Source: Mucor racemosus
Lineage: Eukaryota > Mucoromycota > Mucoromycetes > Mucorales > Mucoraceae
NCBI GenBank assembly: GCA_027405735.1
Contig: JAPEHQ010000010.1
Coordinates: 1,426,001-1,490,000 of the forward strand
Length of the DNA stretch: 64,000 bases
Reading direction: 5' to 3'
The notes under the pieces are model-generated. The model made no database searches, was not told the origin of the DNA, and was given only the letters and a program-made list of their open reading frames with translations. The translations under genes and the position numbers were made by a program. How positions within the stretch are numbered: the stretch's first letter is position 1; each line of letters starts with the position of its first letter. Positions 34,841 to 46,639 of this stretch are shown one piece after another.

Positions 34841-36369
34841 TACATGGCATGCATTGAACGAAAGTAGAAGAAAGAGGAAAGCATTTAAAATTTAAAATTT
34901 AAACAGTAAATGCATTTCAATTTGTGTTGCATAAAATCTGCAATGGAAGGGCCCAGATTTTTCTTGGTTGAACTATAGCTTTCTTATCAGAAAAATCGTT
35001 TTATTTGTTTCCTTTATCAGTTTAGGAAGGAGATACTAAAATTTTTTATGGGTGGCTGCCAAAAAAAAAAAAAAAAAAAAACTGCATGATTTACGGCATT
35101 CATCGCTAGTGATTATTAGGAATTAAAGCAAGAAAAAAGTAGCTTTACAGCTTGTAAAAAATCTTCAAATGATGCATGCTACAAGGTTAAGTAATGATTA
35201 TACATTAGTTAATCATGCCAATTAAGAGTACTGTAATAATGAATGCATAATGATGATGTGTCTTTATATAATTCATGTTGACGGGATTACAATATATCAT
35301 ATACCCATGCATACAAGTAAAAAACAGTAGAAAATAATCTCAATTTTGCGTAATATTTTCATCATTTGTAAGTAGTCTGCACTGTTTGCGAAAGGTGTAT
35401 TTGTACTGAATTATAATTATTTTCAAATGTATTTAAACAACAATCACGTGTAATAAAAAAAAATTATAACAAGAATCTCGCATTGAATAAGGGAAGTATC
35501 ACCTGTACTATACTTTTTATCACTTTAAATACACACATCGAAGAGAAAATACGTAAATATCATATGTTTTTTATAAACATTAAAGTGCATCATTGTTTCT
35601 GTTGGTCTGGGAATACTCCATGCACGAATTCATCATGGTAATTTGTATACAAATTAATGCATCTCTGCATTGAAGCCTGATTTTCAGCTTTCTCTACACT
35701 TGAAGACGACATATGTGTATTTATGTTAATCAGATCTTGTTAGCTTGTATATAGATCATTAAATTCCATTCACTTTTTGTATAGAAACTTGATAAAATTC
35801 TGCATTTCTTCTGTAATCTGGGAAATTGTCTTGATACTCACACACAAACTTTTACTATAATAATAATAATAGATAAGCAGGTGATTTATCTCTTGTGTTC
35901 AATAAAGCGGGACCTTACTATTTAAATGTATGAATCGTAAAAATAAACTAAACTACATGATGATAATTACTGCCATATATGAAAAAGACGATCTCTACAA
36001 TATGTCATTGTAAAAATATTGAATTTTGCATGATAAAATAATACATGTATACAAGAGGCATATAATTACATGTAAAACGTAAATGATACATTGTACATGG
36101 TTTTTAACTCAAAGAATAATGATACACAAAGTTATATATGTGTGTATTCACTATTTTCTAATAGCTGCTGATGGTCTAATTGCATTATCTCCCAGTCTCT
36201 CTCTCTCTCTCTCTCCCCCCCCCCCCCAACGTATTTCTTTTGGGAAATTGTTATATAATTATTTGCAAATATCAGCCTTCTTATTCTTCATTTTGTTTAT
36301 GAAGGGAAATAGGAATGTTACATTAAATTTATTAATTTCTTATAAATTCGTTGTTTACAATCATAACTT

Positions 36370-39072
36370 TCAAAGAGACATTGCATTCAAAGCAGATCCT
36401 TGTTTAAACCATTCAAGTTGTTCTAAAAAGTATTATGATTAAAACGTTTATAAGTTATCTTTTAAATGAAACAACTTACCTTGGTTAAATGTATGGATCA
36501 AAGGTATATCAATAGTAGAGTTTGTACTCTTATGTAATCGCAATGTCAAGGGATTTCCCGGCTGAATATTAGTTAAGCCAATAATGCTGACTTTATCAGA
36601 AGGATCAATTTTCTCGTAGTCATCTGGATCACTGAAAGTTAATGGCAAAATACCATTTCTTTTTAGGTTAGTTTCATGGATTCGAGCAAATGACTAATAC
36701 AATTTGGTTATTTTTATCACTTTTGGATTGTCATATTTAACTTTTGTACCTTGGCAATGACAGACAGACCATTTAAATACCTGGGTTCCAAGGCAGCATG
36801 TTCTCGAGATGAACCCTCACCATAATTCTCGTCCCCAATAATGACCCAAGACACACCTCTTGCTTTATAATCACGGGCTGTTTCAGGAATAGAAGCTATT
36901 TGGTTAGTAAATACATTGACAGCCTGATTGATTTGATCTTCTGAATTTGTAGAGCCAATCAAGAGATTATTAGAAATGTGCTCTAAATGGCCACGGTACC
37001 TGAGCCATTTGCCTGCCATGGAGATATGATCAGTGGTACATTTTCCTTTGATTTTTGTTAAAATTGGTAGAGCTTCATAATCTTTTCCGTTCCAAGCAGG
37101 AAATCGAGGTAAAATTTGAAGCCTATCAGAATGAGGGTTTATTTTGATTTCAATATGAGAACCATCCTTTGGTGGAGCTTGATACAAATCAGTATTGTAA
37201 GTAGCATAACCTTTAGGAGGAGTAGTATCATGACCAGAAGGTACGTCAAATTTGAAGGGAATTCCATCTGATCCAACCATGGAATCTGTCATGGGATTAA
37301 ATGTGATTTTTCCAGCAAATGCCATGGCTGTTGCAATCTAAGTTTCAGTGATTAGACTACTATATAGTCGTACATGAATCATTCAATAAATATAAATATA
37401 TACCTCGGGAGATACAATAAACCCGTGTGTATTTGGGTTACTATCGTTATTTCCAGCAAAGTTTCTATTATAAGAAATCATGATTGAGTTATCTTCGCCT
37501 TGTAAGGTTTGTTTGCGATCCCATTGACCAATACTAGGACCACATGCAGTAGCTAAAATGGTGCCACCTACTTGTTGGAATAAATCTAATTGTCCATCAC
37601 GTTGCAGGGTTTCTCTCATTTGTTCAGAACCTGGTGTTACCAAATAAGGTACTCTTGATTTGAGTCCTTTATCTAACCCTTGCTTGACAATGGAAGCAGA
37701 TTTACACATATCTTCATATGAAGAATTTGTATCTGAGCCAACTAGCGAAGCACTAAGTTTATTAGGCCAGCCTTCTTGTCTTACTCGTTGTTTAAATAAA
37801 GATAGAGGTGTAGCTAAATCAGGAGTAAACGGACCATTGACATGAGGTTCTAATGTTGAGAGATTGATTTCAATCAAATCATCATAAACAGCATCTTTAT
37901 CGGATTTTAAGTTGTGAGCATACTTTCCAGCTAAATTAGCGACATCCTGTCTATTAGTAGCTTTTAAAAAATCGCTCATACGCTCATTATAAGGGAATAC
38001 AGAGGATGTAGCACCAACCTAGAGTACATGAAATTTGTATAAACACAATTCAAACCAATCAAACATAGTTTTTCTTACCTCAGCACCCATATTGCATATT
38101 GTGGCCATGCCAGTACTAGAGATTGTATCTACACCTTCTCCAAAATACTCCAAAACGTTGTCTGTACCACCTTTTACGCTGAGTATACCAGCTATTTTCA
38201 AAATAACATCTTTAGGTGACGCCCAACCAGAAAGACTACCATCCAATTTGACACCGATTACTTTTGGACATTTCAATTCCCAACTTTTACCAGCCATTAC
38301 ATCTACAGCGTCCGAGCCACCTACGCCAATACCAAGCATACCTAAACCACCTGCATTACAAGTATGGGAATCAGTCCCTATCATGAGCCCACCAGGAAAT
38401 GCATAATTCTCAAGCAAGATCTGATGCATAATACCAGAACCTGCTTTCCAATACCCAATCCCGTATTTTGCTGAAGCATCGGCCAAAAAATTATAAACCT
38501 CCTTATTTATGTATTTAGCTCTAGATAAATCAGCTTTACCACCTCTTTGAGCTTCAATTAGATGATCGCTGTGAATTGTAGTAGGGACATGAACCCGAGA
38601 AATATTGGTTGCCATGAGTTGTAATAGAACCATTTGAGCAGTTGCGTCTTGGCAAGCGATACGGTCTGGATATAGCTTTAGATAGGAAGCTCCTCGAGTG
38701 ATTTCTTGATTTTGAGGTTCATGCAAATGTCCATAAAGAATCTTTTCAGATAAAGTCAAGGGGCGATTTAATCTGAAAAGTGAAAGCAGTAATGTTATTT
38801 CTTTGTTCTTTGTTCTTTTTTTTTTTGCGTACATGAGTATTATGGTTATATTACCTCTTTTTTATAGTATTGATATTATCATCTATTCTCTCATAAGTAC
38901 CACTAATAGTCTGCTGAGAATCAATTGATAACATTCTGATAGTAGAGCTTTTATGCTTTCGAATAGATGTCCATAAACATCTTGAAGACGTAGCGTGCTA
39001 TAATCAAATAGATTAAAATGTGCTCGGTGCATACTATTGTGTTTTCTATATAAGTACCTTTAAAATAGACAT
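36370..39072 (-). CDS. Mitochondrial aconitase homologue lacking Fe-S ligands
   Basis: Seven exons (39072-39058, 38997-38855, 38772-38079, 38018-37404, 37337-36750, 36693-36480, 36422-36370) encode 773 residues. It is colinear with mitochondrial aconitase from NYERI-like GTYERIDDN and [16 protein letters not shown] to the C-terminal [13 protein letters not shown]. The first about 40 residues are basic and Ser-rich, like a mitochondrial leader. Retained active-site residues include QDATAQM, the Asp-His in [34 protein letters not shown] and GSSREH. Three key residues differ: the Cys of GSCTN is Asp380 (GSDTNSS), the second Cys of CGPC is Ser446 (ACGPSIGQ), and the Arg of TGRND is Asn474 (AGNNDSN). 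Two of three cluster ligands (pig Cys358, Cys424) and Arg452 are thus absent, so normal aconitase chemistry is unlikely. The frame is undamaged. An internal ATG at 38934 is an alternative start. Confidence 0.92.
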
Positions 39073-39532
39073 TTCTTTATACTAAAAAATGATAAAAGGA
39101 AAGGGAAAAACTAAAAAGAAAGAAAAATGCACACACATTTATAAACAAACAAGTATCCAATGAAACGTAGAATGTGTATTACATTTCATATTCGTACAGA
39201 CCGTATTATCTTATCTTTTGTTATCTCAATAAGGAATATATCACAAGAAAATTCAATCACATGAATATTCGTGGGATTTCTATGTGTTTTGCTCACCATC
39301 ATGACGGGCGTTGTACCATGGTGCCTTTCTTTAAACGATTATTAAGACCATCAAACGACATTTTTTACTATGATATATATCAATATGAAATGTTCATCAG
39401 ATGTTGCTATTTCTAATGATATTTTTATATCAGAAATTTTACTTGTAATAACGATTAAATAACGTTGATATACAAATTATCTCAGTATCATTTAAAAAGT
39501 TTATTTTGAGCTCTAATATTGACATTTGATTA
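39073..39532. other. Intergenic stretch
   Basis: 460 bases between the aconitase homologue start and the stop of the SET/MYND gene; AT-rich. It serves as promoter of the former and 3' region of the latter. Nothing further seen. Confidence 0.4.
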
Positions 39533-41065
39533 TTATTTTAATTTTTGATCTCTTTCAAACAACCACTGAATTTCAACAATTTCTCTCCATAGCGAGGAAT
39601 TTCTTCCAAATGTCATTGAGACTGAAGTTTTAGCTACTTGAATCCATAATTGAACGCCTTTTTCATAGATGCGCTCCAATTTTTTTCCAATTCCTGCCAA
39701 TTCCAACTGAACCAACGAGTTCCAACTTGCTCTTGCCATTAATAAACTATGATACACCATCTTGGGATAAAGAGTAGGATATACCAATCGATATAACATG
39801 TATAAAAATATTGTACAACGTGAAGCTTCTACCCAGCTTGATTCTGAAATGCATCGAGAAAGCACTTTTTCTGCTATTTTAATTGCTCGAATTGTCAAAA
39901 ATGGAGACGGTGGTATGTCTAATAATGCTTCAATTGCAGGTAAAATTCGTCTAGCATCTTCTTCACGCGTATATTTAGGTTGCGTTAATGGTGATAATTT
40001 ATCGTAATATATGGCAGCTGTTGATCTTTTTGCATGAATGTTACTAAATGCTGGTACATAAATATCAGGTGCAATCATTCTGCAAATAAAATGTGCCAGA
40101 TGTGGTGCATCAAGGCTTTCTAATGGCATTACTACGTCTTTGCTTCCATATTCTTTTATCATATCTAGGACACACCATGCTTTCAATTGTTGTAAAAATG
40201 CTTGTTCGATTTCTTTATCTGTCAGGTTTGTATCTCTTTCTAATAATTGATCAAGACCTGCATATTCTCCTTGACAACGGATACAATCACATTGAAATTC
40301 GAACCCAAATCTTTCTTTCAACGATTTTTGTCTTTGATCTTTTGTTGCAACAAGATCAACATAACTGATAGTAATGGGTGTATTTTGAGGTATATCTTCT
40401 GAGGCAATAATGAGCTGATGACCTTGTTCATAAATGACACTTGCATTAGGTCGACATGAGTGACGGATATATTGACTAGTGATGGGATAAATGCCAATAG
40501 CAATAGGATCTAATTGCATATCAGAATCTGTAATCGGAAATGAGGAAATTTGTACACGTTGCCAAAGAGTTGATAATTCTTGCAATGTGTAATTTGCAAT
40601 TGGATTCAATTTCTCCAATGTACTTTTTACAAGCGATTGATCTACATTGTTATTTGCTACAACTTCTAATTGATTAAATGCTTGTATTTGAGCATTTGTT
40701 TTTGTTGGTAATGTATCATGACTAGCCAAAGTTAATGCAGCACGGTCTAATAACCATTGATTTACATTCAACAAAGCATCTTTATCGTAATCTGCCGAAC
40801 CGCATAAACCTCTATGGAAATGTATCCATGATTTCAAGAAACAATCTTGACTGCAAAAGTATGCAGAGTGACATTTTGAGCAACATTGGAGATTCCCTTT
40901 TCGTAAACAATAGTTACATCGGTCTAATCGTTCCGAGGGGAACGGCACCGAAGCCAATGGCGCTTGCGTCAAAAGAGTAGTTCCTGCAGTTGTATATTTT
41001 GAACTAACAAATATGTTGTTTTCAATCTTTAATTGATTTTGTTGTTGATTCAAGTATTGTTCCAT
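39533..41065 (-). CDS. SET and MYND domain protein (SMYD-like)
   Basis: An intronless frame of 510 residues. A MYND zinc finger lies at residues 50-88 (C50-x2-C53, C62-x2-C65, FC71-x3-C75, H84-x3-C88). It interrupts a split SET domain whose N-terminal part is degenerate (SSKYTTAGTTLLTQAPLASV). The second SET half holds IRHSCRPNASV (the NHSCxPN motif with Arg for Asn), PITISYVDL and the post-SET CDCIRC. A helical C-terminal region follows, as in SMYD lysine methyltransferases, which modify histones and non-histone proteins. Whether it is catalytic is open because the GxG cofactor loop is not clear. It is divergent from the membrane-protein gene at 41591. Confidence 0.88.
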   Translation of the reverse strand: MEQYLNQQQNQLKIENNIFVSSKYTTAGTTLLTQAPLASVPFPSERLDRCNYCLRKGNLQCCSKCHSAYFCSQDCFLKSWIHFHRGLCGSADYDKDALLNVNQWLLDRAALTLASHDTLPTKTNAQIQAFNQLEVVANNNVDQSLVKSTLEKLNPIANYTLQELSTLWQRVQISSFPITDSDMQLDPIAIGIYPITSQYIRHSCRPNASVIYEQGHQLIIASEDIPQNTPITISYVDLVATKDQRQKSLKERFGFEFQCDCIRCQGEYAGLDQLLERDTNLTDKEIEQAFLQQLKAWCVLDMIKEYGSKDVVMPLESLDAPHLAHFICRMIAPDIYVPAFSNIHAKRSTAAIYYDKLSPLTQPKYTREEDARRILPAIEALLDIPPSPFLTIRAIKIAEKVLSRCISESSWVEASRCTIFLYMLYRLVYPTLYPKMVYHSLLMARASWNSLVQLELAGIGKKLERIYEKGVQLWIQVAKTSVSMTFGRNSSLWREIVEIQWLFERDQKLK

Positions 41066-41590
41066 TTTCTAAATAGTGAAATAAAAAAGAAATAGAAAAA
41101 GAAGGAAAAAAAAAAAAAAAAAAAAAAAAGGAAAGAAAAAAAAAATTTCATGTTTGGATACCATGTTTAATAATCCTAAATGCAATTCAAGCTGACGAAG
41201 AGCATATATGAGTAGATACGGTATTATATAAAGAGGAGTCTTAAATAGGCGCGGATTTGCTGTGGGTCTTGTCGAGATGTTGTACAAGGTTGATTAACTT
41301 TTTTATTTTATATTATGTTAAAAAAGAGTGTCTCCCTGTTCCAAAATAAATTGCTCTCGGAATACGAGAAATGAATTCATTTTTATTTTCTTTTTTTTCC
41401 TTTCACTCTTTCTATATACACAACGCTGAAAACCCTTCATTTTGTTATTGAATAAATTTTGTGCGTGCGTTTGTTGCTGTTGTTTTGAGAGTGTGTGATT
41501 TTCTATTTTTAACAACATTTGCCTTATAATTCGAGCCATTACTATTATATCTCTTCTTTTTTCGTTCCTCTATTTTCAAATAATTTACAT

Positions 41591-43007
41591 ATGCAAAGTG
41601 GTAATTTACTCTTATATAATAAAATAAATGATGTTTCTTATATTTACATTTTCAAATAAAAAGCTCTTTCTGATCAAGCAAAATCATGTTCCGATCAAGG
41701 CAATCAGTATCCTTTTTGTTCTCCAGTATCAACAGATGTATGGAAAAATGGTTCTAGTTATGATTTTATTTGGAATTTCAAGTATGTAATAATCATTTCA
41801 CAATTATTTTCATTATAATAATCTTTACTCCCTTTTGTTAGTTATCCTTTTTATGTTGGCTATGTAAGGAAAAGAAGAAAGAAAAAAAAAAGAGCACCCT
41901 CCTTCACCCCCACCCTCTCCTTTTTTTAACGCTATATTTTATACATCTAGGATTCCATCAGTCTTTACTTGTATTACTATATCAAATTCGAATATAAAAA
42001 TGTCAAGAATTTCACCAATTTAGATACAAGTGCTGGTGGCATTGAAGTAACTGTTGATGATTCATGGTTTCTTACTCCATTGGACCCAGGAGATTCAGAT
42101 AAGAATTGGACAATGTTAGGTTTTTATCTACCTTCAACGGCTAACTCTGCTGAGGAACTTGCGAGTCCAACTAGTATGTTTCCTCGACCATTCAACTTTA
42201 CAATAACTCGTTAGTACTACATGTATTTATATAATTTTAAAATAACTCATTTCCAACACAAATTTGACAAATATAGAAATTGCACCTCCTGGTAACAGCA
42301 CAACAAACATAACTAATACCACAAACTCAACAAATACAAATAATAACAACGATAAAAATAACGGCAATAATAGTAGTAATTCATTATCTTCTTCTTCTTC
42401 TGCATTACCTGGTTGGGCTATTGCTATCATTGTTATCGCAGTAGTTGCATTAGTTTGTGGTGCTGCTGCTCTTATATGGGCTATACTTATATTCCGTAGA
42501 AATAAACGAAACAACAAGTTAATTCCTATCGCTGGAAGTGGCCGAAATGACAACAAACGGAGTGGACGTGATAAACAATTATACAAAGACTCAGGATCTA
42601 TCAGCTCTCAAGCTAAAATGACAGCTTTTAGATCAACAGATAGTGTACCAATGAGTGCGGCAGAAAATGCCTCTAGTGTAGGTACACTGGCTTCAAGACA
42701 AACTTACACACAACCATTTACTCCGTATGATAATAAGTTATCCTCTACTGATGCTGTTTTACTCGCTGATACCTTTAGAAATACATTGGGTAGATCAACA
42801 GCTGATTGGAACCCTACTGCCAGTACCGCTACTGGTGGTGACGAAGAACAAGAAGAACTCAAAAGAAGACGTTTGGGGGAAGCATTGTTACAAAGACAAT
42901 TAGAAGAAGATGGTACTTCAGTAAAACATGCTGGTCGATTTACTAGAGTAAAGAGTCTTGCTGATATACAAAAAAGTGCTGTTTTTGAACATCCCACTAA
43001 ATATTAA
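41591..43007 (+). CDS. Single-pass membrane protein with Ser/Asn-rich stalk (start uncertain)
   Basis: Firm exons are about 41664-41781, 41842-41863 (22 nt), 41951-42209 and 42277-43007, all in phase. The extracellular-looking part has paired cysteines (SCSDQGNQYPFCSPVSTDVW), aromatic beta-rich sequence (YDFIWNFNYPFYVGYDSISL, DDSWFLTPLDPGDSDKNWTM) and N-glycosylation sites. It is followed by a Thr/Asn/Ser-rich stalk, a membrane segment (GWAIAIIVIAVVALVCGAAA then LIWAILIF), a basic stop-transfer RRNKRNN and a cytoplasmic tail of about 170 residues. The layout recalls fungal wall-sensor or mucin-like proteins, but no named family was recognised. The start is unresolved: a 10-nt exon at 41591-41600 (ATGCAAAGTG) joins in frame through a weak AAAAAG acceptor but gives no signal peptide, so an upstream exon may be missing. 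Confidence 0.7.
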
Positions 43008-43979
43008 AATCTTCTCTCTCTCCTGTACCCCCCTCCCCTCTCTCCTTCATTTTCATAATTGTATTATTATTTTTTACTATTACTTTTACTTTTATATACA
43101 CTTTTTATGGTTTTTGGCAACTCGTCGGCTTTGTATTCTTCCTTTTTTTTCTTTTTTTTTTTTTTCTCTCTCATCATATATTATTATTATCCTATCATTA
43201 TTTATATACACATAAATCACAAGGTTTATTTAGCATTTTTTATGGTGTAAACCTTGGAATTTTTTCCAAAAATACATTTATTCTTTTTGTATTACTAATA
43301 GAAAATCATAATGTTATAGTATTTATACGCTACTTCGTATATAAAAAGATATGCGTTCATTCCTGAGTTTCCCCCTTTCTCGTCTTTCAAATTCAGTCCC
43401 CCCCCCCTACCTCTCATTTATCATATCATTTTAGAAATATATCGTCATTTTTATTGAAGCATGTTTAAAATACAAGATATTATTGGGCTTTTTATTTATT
43501 TTATAAAGTTGAATAACTTGGTAAATTCCATCGCTGGTGAAAAAAAAGAATGATGAGAATGATCTTAATTAGCTACTGTAAGAATTTATACAGCTGCTCG
43601 ATGTTAATCAATCAAATGTTGTGTTTGAACCATCGTGAAACTGGTTACTGATATATAATATTGGTTACTTTATGCTATCTTTTACTGGAAATAATTTGAG
43701 TTAAATAATATACTGAATGGTAAATCACGAAAATTCGCAAAAGGTGGATTTGCGGTTTTTCATTTTGAAATGGAATCGATTTATGTTATATACTTTATCT
43801 CACAACTTTTTTTAATAGAATTAAAATACACGTACATGTACATGTACTTGAGATGCTCAAATTTAATCCAGAATTGCATTTTGTGGAATAACCATTAGCA
43901 ATCAGATACAACAAGTTCATTTAGTGTTAATGTTTCGGATTTTTATAGATATTTCACAAGCAAACATTAAGAACTTTGA

Positions 43980-44640
43980 ACCTGAATATCTCTGCAAAAA
44001 ATTAAGTTATACTAACATTTTTTAATAGTAAAATTTGCTTGTTTTGAAGTGCTTTATAACATATTTCAGTATAAAAAAATTCTAAGTATTTTTATTTTTA
44101 TTTTCATTTTTTTGATATTTTTGTAGTAGATTTTAAAATACTCGTTATATTGAGAAGCATTTCTTTTATATTCATTGAGTAGAGCTCGCTGAGCTCTATT
44201 GGGCCCAATTTAGTTATTTTCAAAATGTTGATTTTTCGTGGAGATATCCTAAAAAATGTGTGCAAAGAGATATCTTCACTTCTACCTCCCAATTTTCCCT
44301 TGTATACCCTCATCCCAAATTCTGAATTTGAAAAAAAAATTGACAAAAATCTCATTTTCTCTACAAAAAATGCAGCTAGAAGGTTCAACAATAGCTCAAT
44401 CAATAGATAATTTTGCTGTGCATTATATCTATTATTTAAATTTAAAATATACTTACAACAAATGTTCTGTATCTTCAAAAACCTCCAAAATTTCAATTGG
44501 ATTTTATGTAAAATTTAATGTGGAACATTTGTCTAAATTTTATAGAAGTGGATGCAGAATTCAAAGCTACACAAAAATTATTTAATACGCTAGTTTAACT
44601 TACTTTGCAGTTCATGAGCATTTAAACAATTTTGTTTTTG
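43980..44640 (+). repeat. Decayed unknown transposon ORF, copy 2
   Basis: Inverted relative to 18690-19390. The plus strand reads ILKNVCKEISS and LIPNSEFEKKIDKNLIFSTK in one frame (44225-44410), then, after a frame break at an A6 tract, KMQLEGSTIAQSIDNFAVHY and NVEHLSKFYRSGCRIQSYT to a stop at 44585. The protein-level match with 54306-54599 is conserved to the stop position. No domain was recognised. Confidence 0.55.
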
Positions 44641-44706
44641 AATCATTTTCGGATCGATTTTTCAAATCGATTTTGGAACTCAGTTATCATAGTTCTCAGC
44701 TGTAAT

Positions 44707-44951
44707 TGAAATGTCAAAACGGTCTTAAGAAATAATCTTGCCAAAATATTACACTTTTTATTAACAATACATCTAGAGGATGTATTTATATACTTTTCAT
44801 TATAACTATTACACAGAATTACTATCTAAGAACATTACACCAATTTACTAAGACGCATGTGAATCAACGTGTACACCTGTTGATTTACTATGATACCGAA
44901 TATTGACTGCGACCTTGAATGTGCGACCTAGGATATGATATTGACATAACA
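44707..44951 (-). mobile_element. Solo LTR, 245 bp, with 5-bp target duplication
   Basis: On the minus strand it starts TGTTATGTCAATA and ends TTTTGACATTTCA (TG...CA ends). It is flanked on both sides by the 5-bp direct repeat GTAAT (44702-44706 and 44952-44956, plus strand). Inside are a TATATAAATA promoter core, a CATCCTCTAGATG palindrome and AATAAAAAG as a polyadenylation-like signal. Related copies are 50228-50455, 11799-12012 and 17181-17239. No internal retrotransposon region adjoins it, so it is a recombination remnant. Confidence 0.85.
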
Positions 44952-45677
44952 GTAATATAACTGTCATTTTTGCAGCGAAAAGGGGTAAATTTAATAAAAA
45001 AAGCTTAAAAAAAAGAGATGCTGTTTAAATCCTTCTTTATTCAATTATGGATTATCTACAATAAAATGCTATTTGTTTAATATACACAATGAATAATTAG
45101 AAAATAAAGTTAAAACTGGATATATTTATTGAGTATACGGTTGGTAAAAGAGATAATTATCCATCTCTGCAGTAAAATATGGGTGTAAAAAGCGATAAAG
45201 AATACTGCTAAAATCCTTCTTTATTAAAATATGGATAATGTGCAATAAAATGGTTATTCTACGTCTCTATTTATATTATTTGGTGATTATTTACTATCTT
45301 GCAACTGCATTGCAATTGTCAACGATTCCATTAATTTTGAGTATAAATGTTGGGTTGTTTGGTTATTGATTTGGTGGATCAAGAACGGTATTTTAAATAT
45401 AGTTTGTCAATCATGCTTTCAGAACAGCCCTTACTTGTTCTACTTGATAAGCGTGTACCTTTTGTATCTTTTATTTAGGATATCCCACATTACTTTATTA
45501 GTATTTTAGCATCTCTTATTTGAGTATTATACCCTTGCTATCTTTATGCAATTGTCTATTTACTATATAGTCTTATCTTTGATAGCATGGTTTCAAATGA
45601 GATGACATTTAATTTAGGTATTTTATGATGGGAATCTAGCTTAGTTCACTTCAATCTCGAAAGACATCAGGGTTCAG

Positions 45678-45707
45678 GGTATTTATATGTTTTGGAAACG
45701 CGGATAT
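45678..45707 (+). repeat. Short shared motif, copy 2 (partner 12128-12157)
   Basis: GGTATTTATATGTTTTGG...ACGCGGATAT is nearly identical to 12128-12157; the flanks are unrelated. It may be an end of a small mobile element. Confidence 0.35.
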
Positions 45708-46639
45708 TGAGTCTACAATATAGAGTGTATGAATGGTTTCATAATCTTGAGGAACTAATTAATTACAACATGATGATATAATAGATTGACCAGAAGAGCA
45801 AGTTTAGTAGAAAACAACCAAGTCAAGTATATGGAATATTCATACTTGCTTAACTTTAGACAGTGAATGTTTGTACAAATGGAATAGCTGGATTCCATTT
45901 TCAGGAACAAATTCATCATAATTGGCTCAACTTCAGGATTTTAGGCTACACCATTTTATCATAGACTAAATTTAACATAACTAAATAAAAGTGCTATACA
46001 TCATTATAATCTCATACTCATCACTCTATGCTAAGAGTCTCATGTCTAAATAATCCTTTGAGCATGATCTGTCAGAATCACAATATTCCAAATATAGACA
46101 GATGATCTAGCAAGTCTTTATTGTTCAGTAGCTGGTTGTTCCTGTCATCTAGGAACTAATAATGAAGTATAACTTATACAGTAGCAATATTACCACTGAA
46201 ACATAACATATTATATCTATATACATTTATCAATTAATAATAATTTCTATTGTTACATCAAATGGACTCCTGTCCATTAGATCTTATCGCACAATCCCAA
46301 TAATTATATATAAACCCATATTTAATTCGTTCTAATAAACGGTACTTTTTAAGTTGATAAATCAGAGCACTTCTGTTAGTAATAAATATACCCAGTCTAG
46401 TCTATATCCTGAACAATATTTATATTTCTCTATTTATATTATTTGATTATTGATACTGTATTTATCTGGCAGTTGTTCTGCTGACTGTCGATTATTGTAT
46501 TATATATATTCCACCATTTTGAATATATTGTTGGTGAGAGTTTATGGATACATATAATCTTATATATAGAAAGAATAATAATAAAGACTAGTAACATTAA
46601 TTATAGAGAACGTACATAGTAGGCTTCAGAAACAGTGCC

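Larger units (their letters stand above)
32554..36369. other. Gene-poor intergenic stretch
   Basis: No gene was recognised. It includes RFX-like half-sites at 34801-34840, a G8 run near 34154, an A20 run near 35061-35080 and a (CT)n tract followed by C14 at about 36196-36230. Short open frames here are AT-rich and lack family motifs. Confidence 0.5.

Noticed and set aside
36083..36442. 119-codon plus-strand frame across the CT/C tract
   Set aside because: Contains a translated microsatellite and overlaps the last exon of the aconitase homologue on the other strand.
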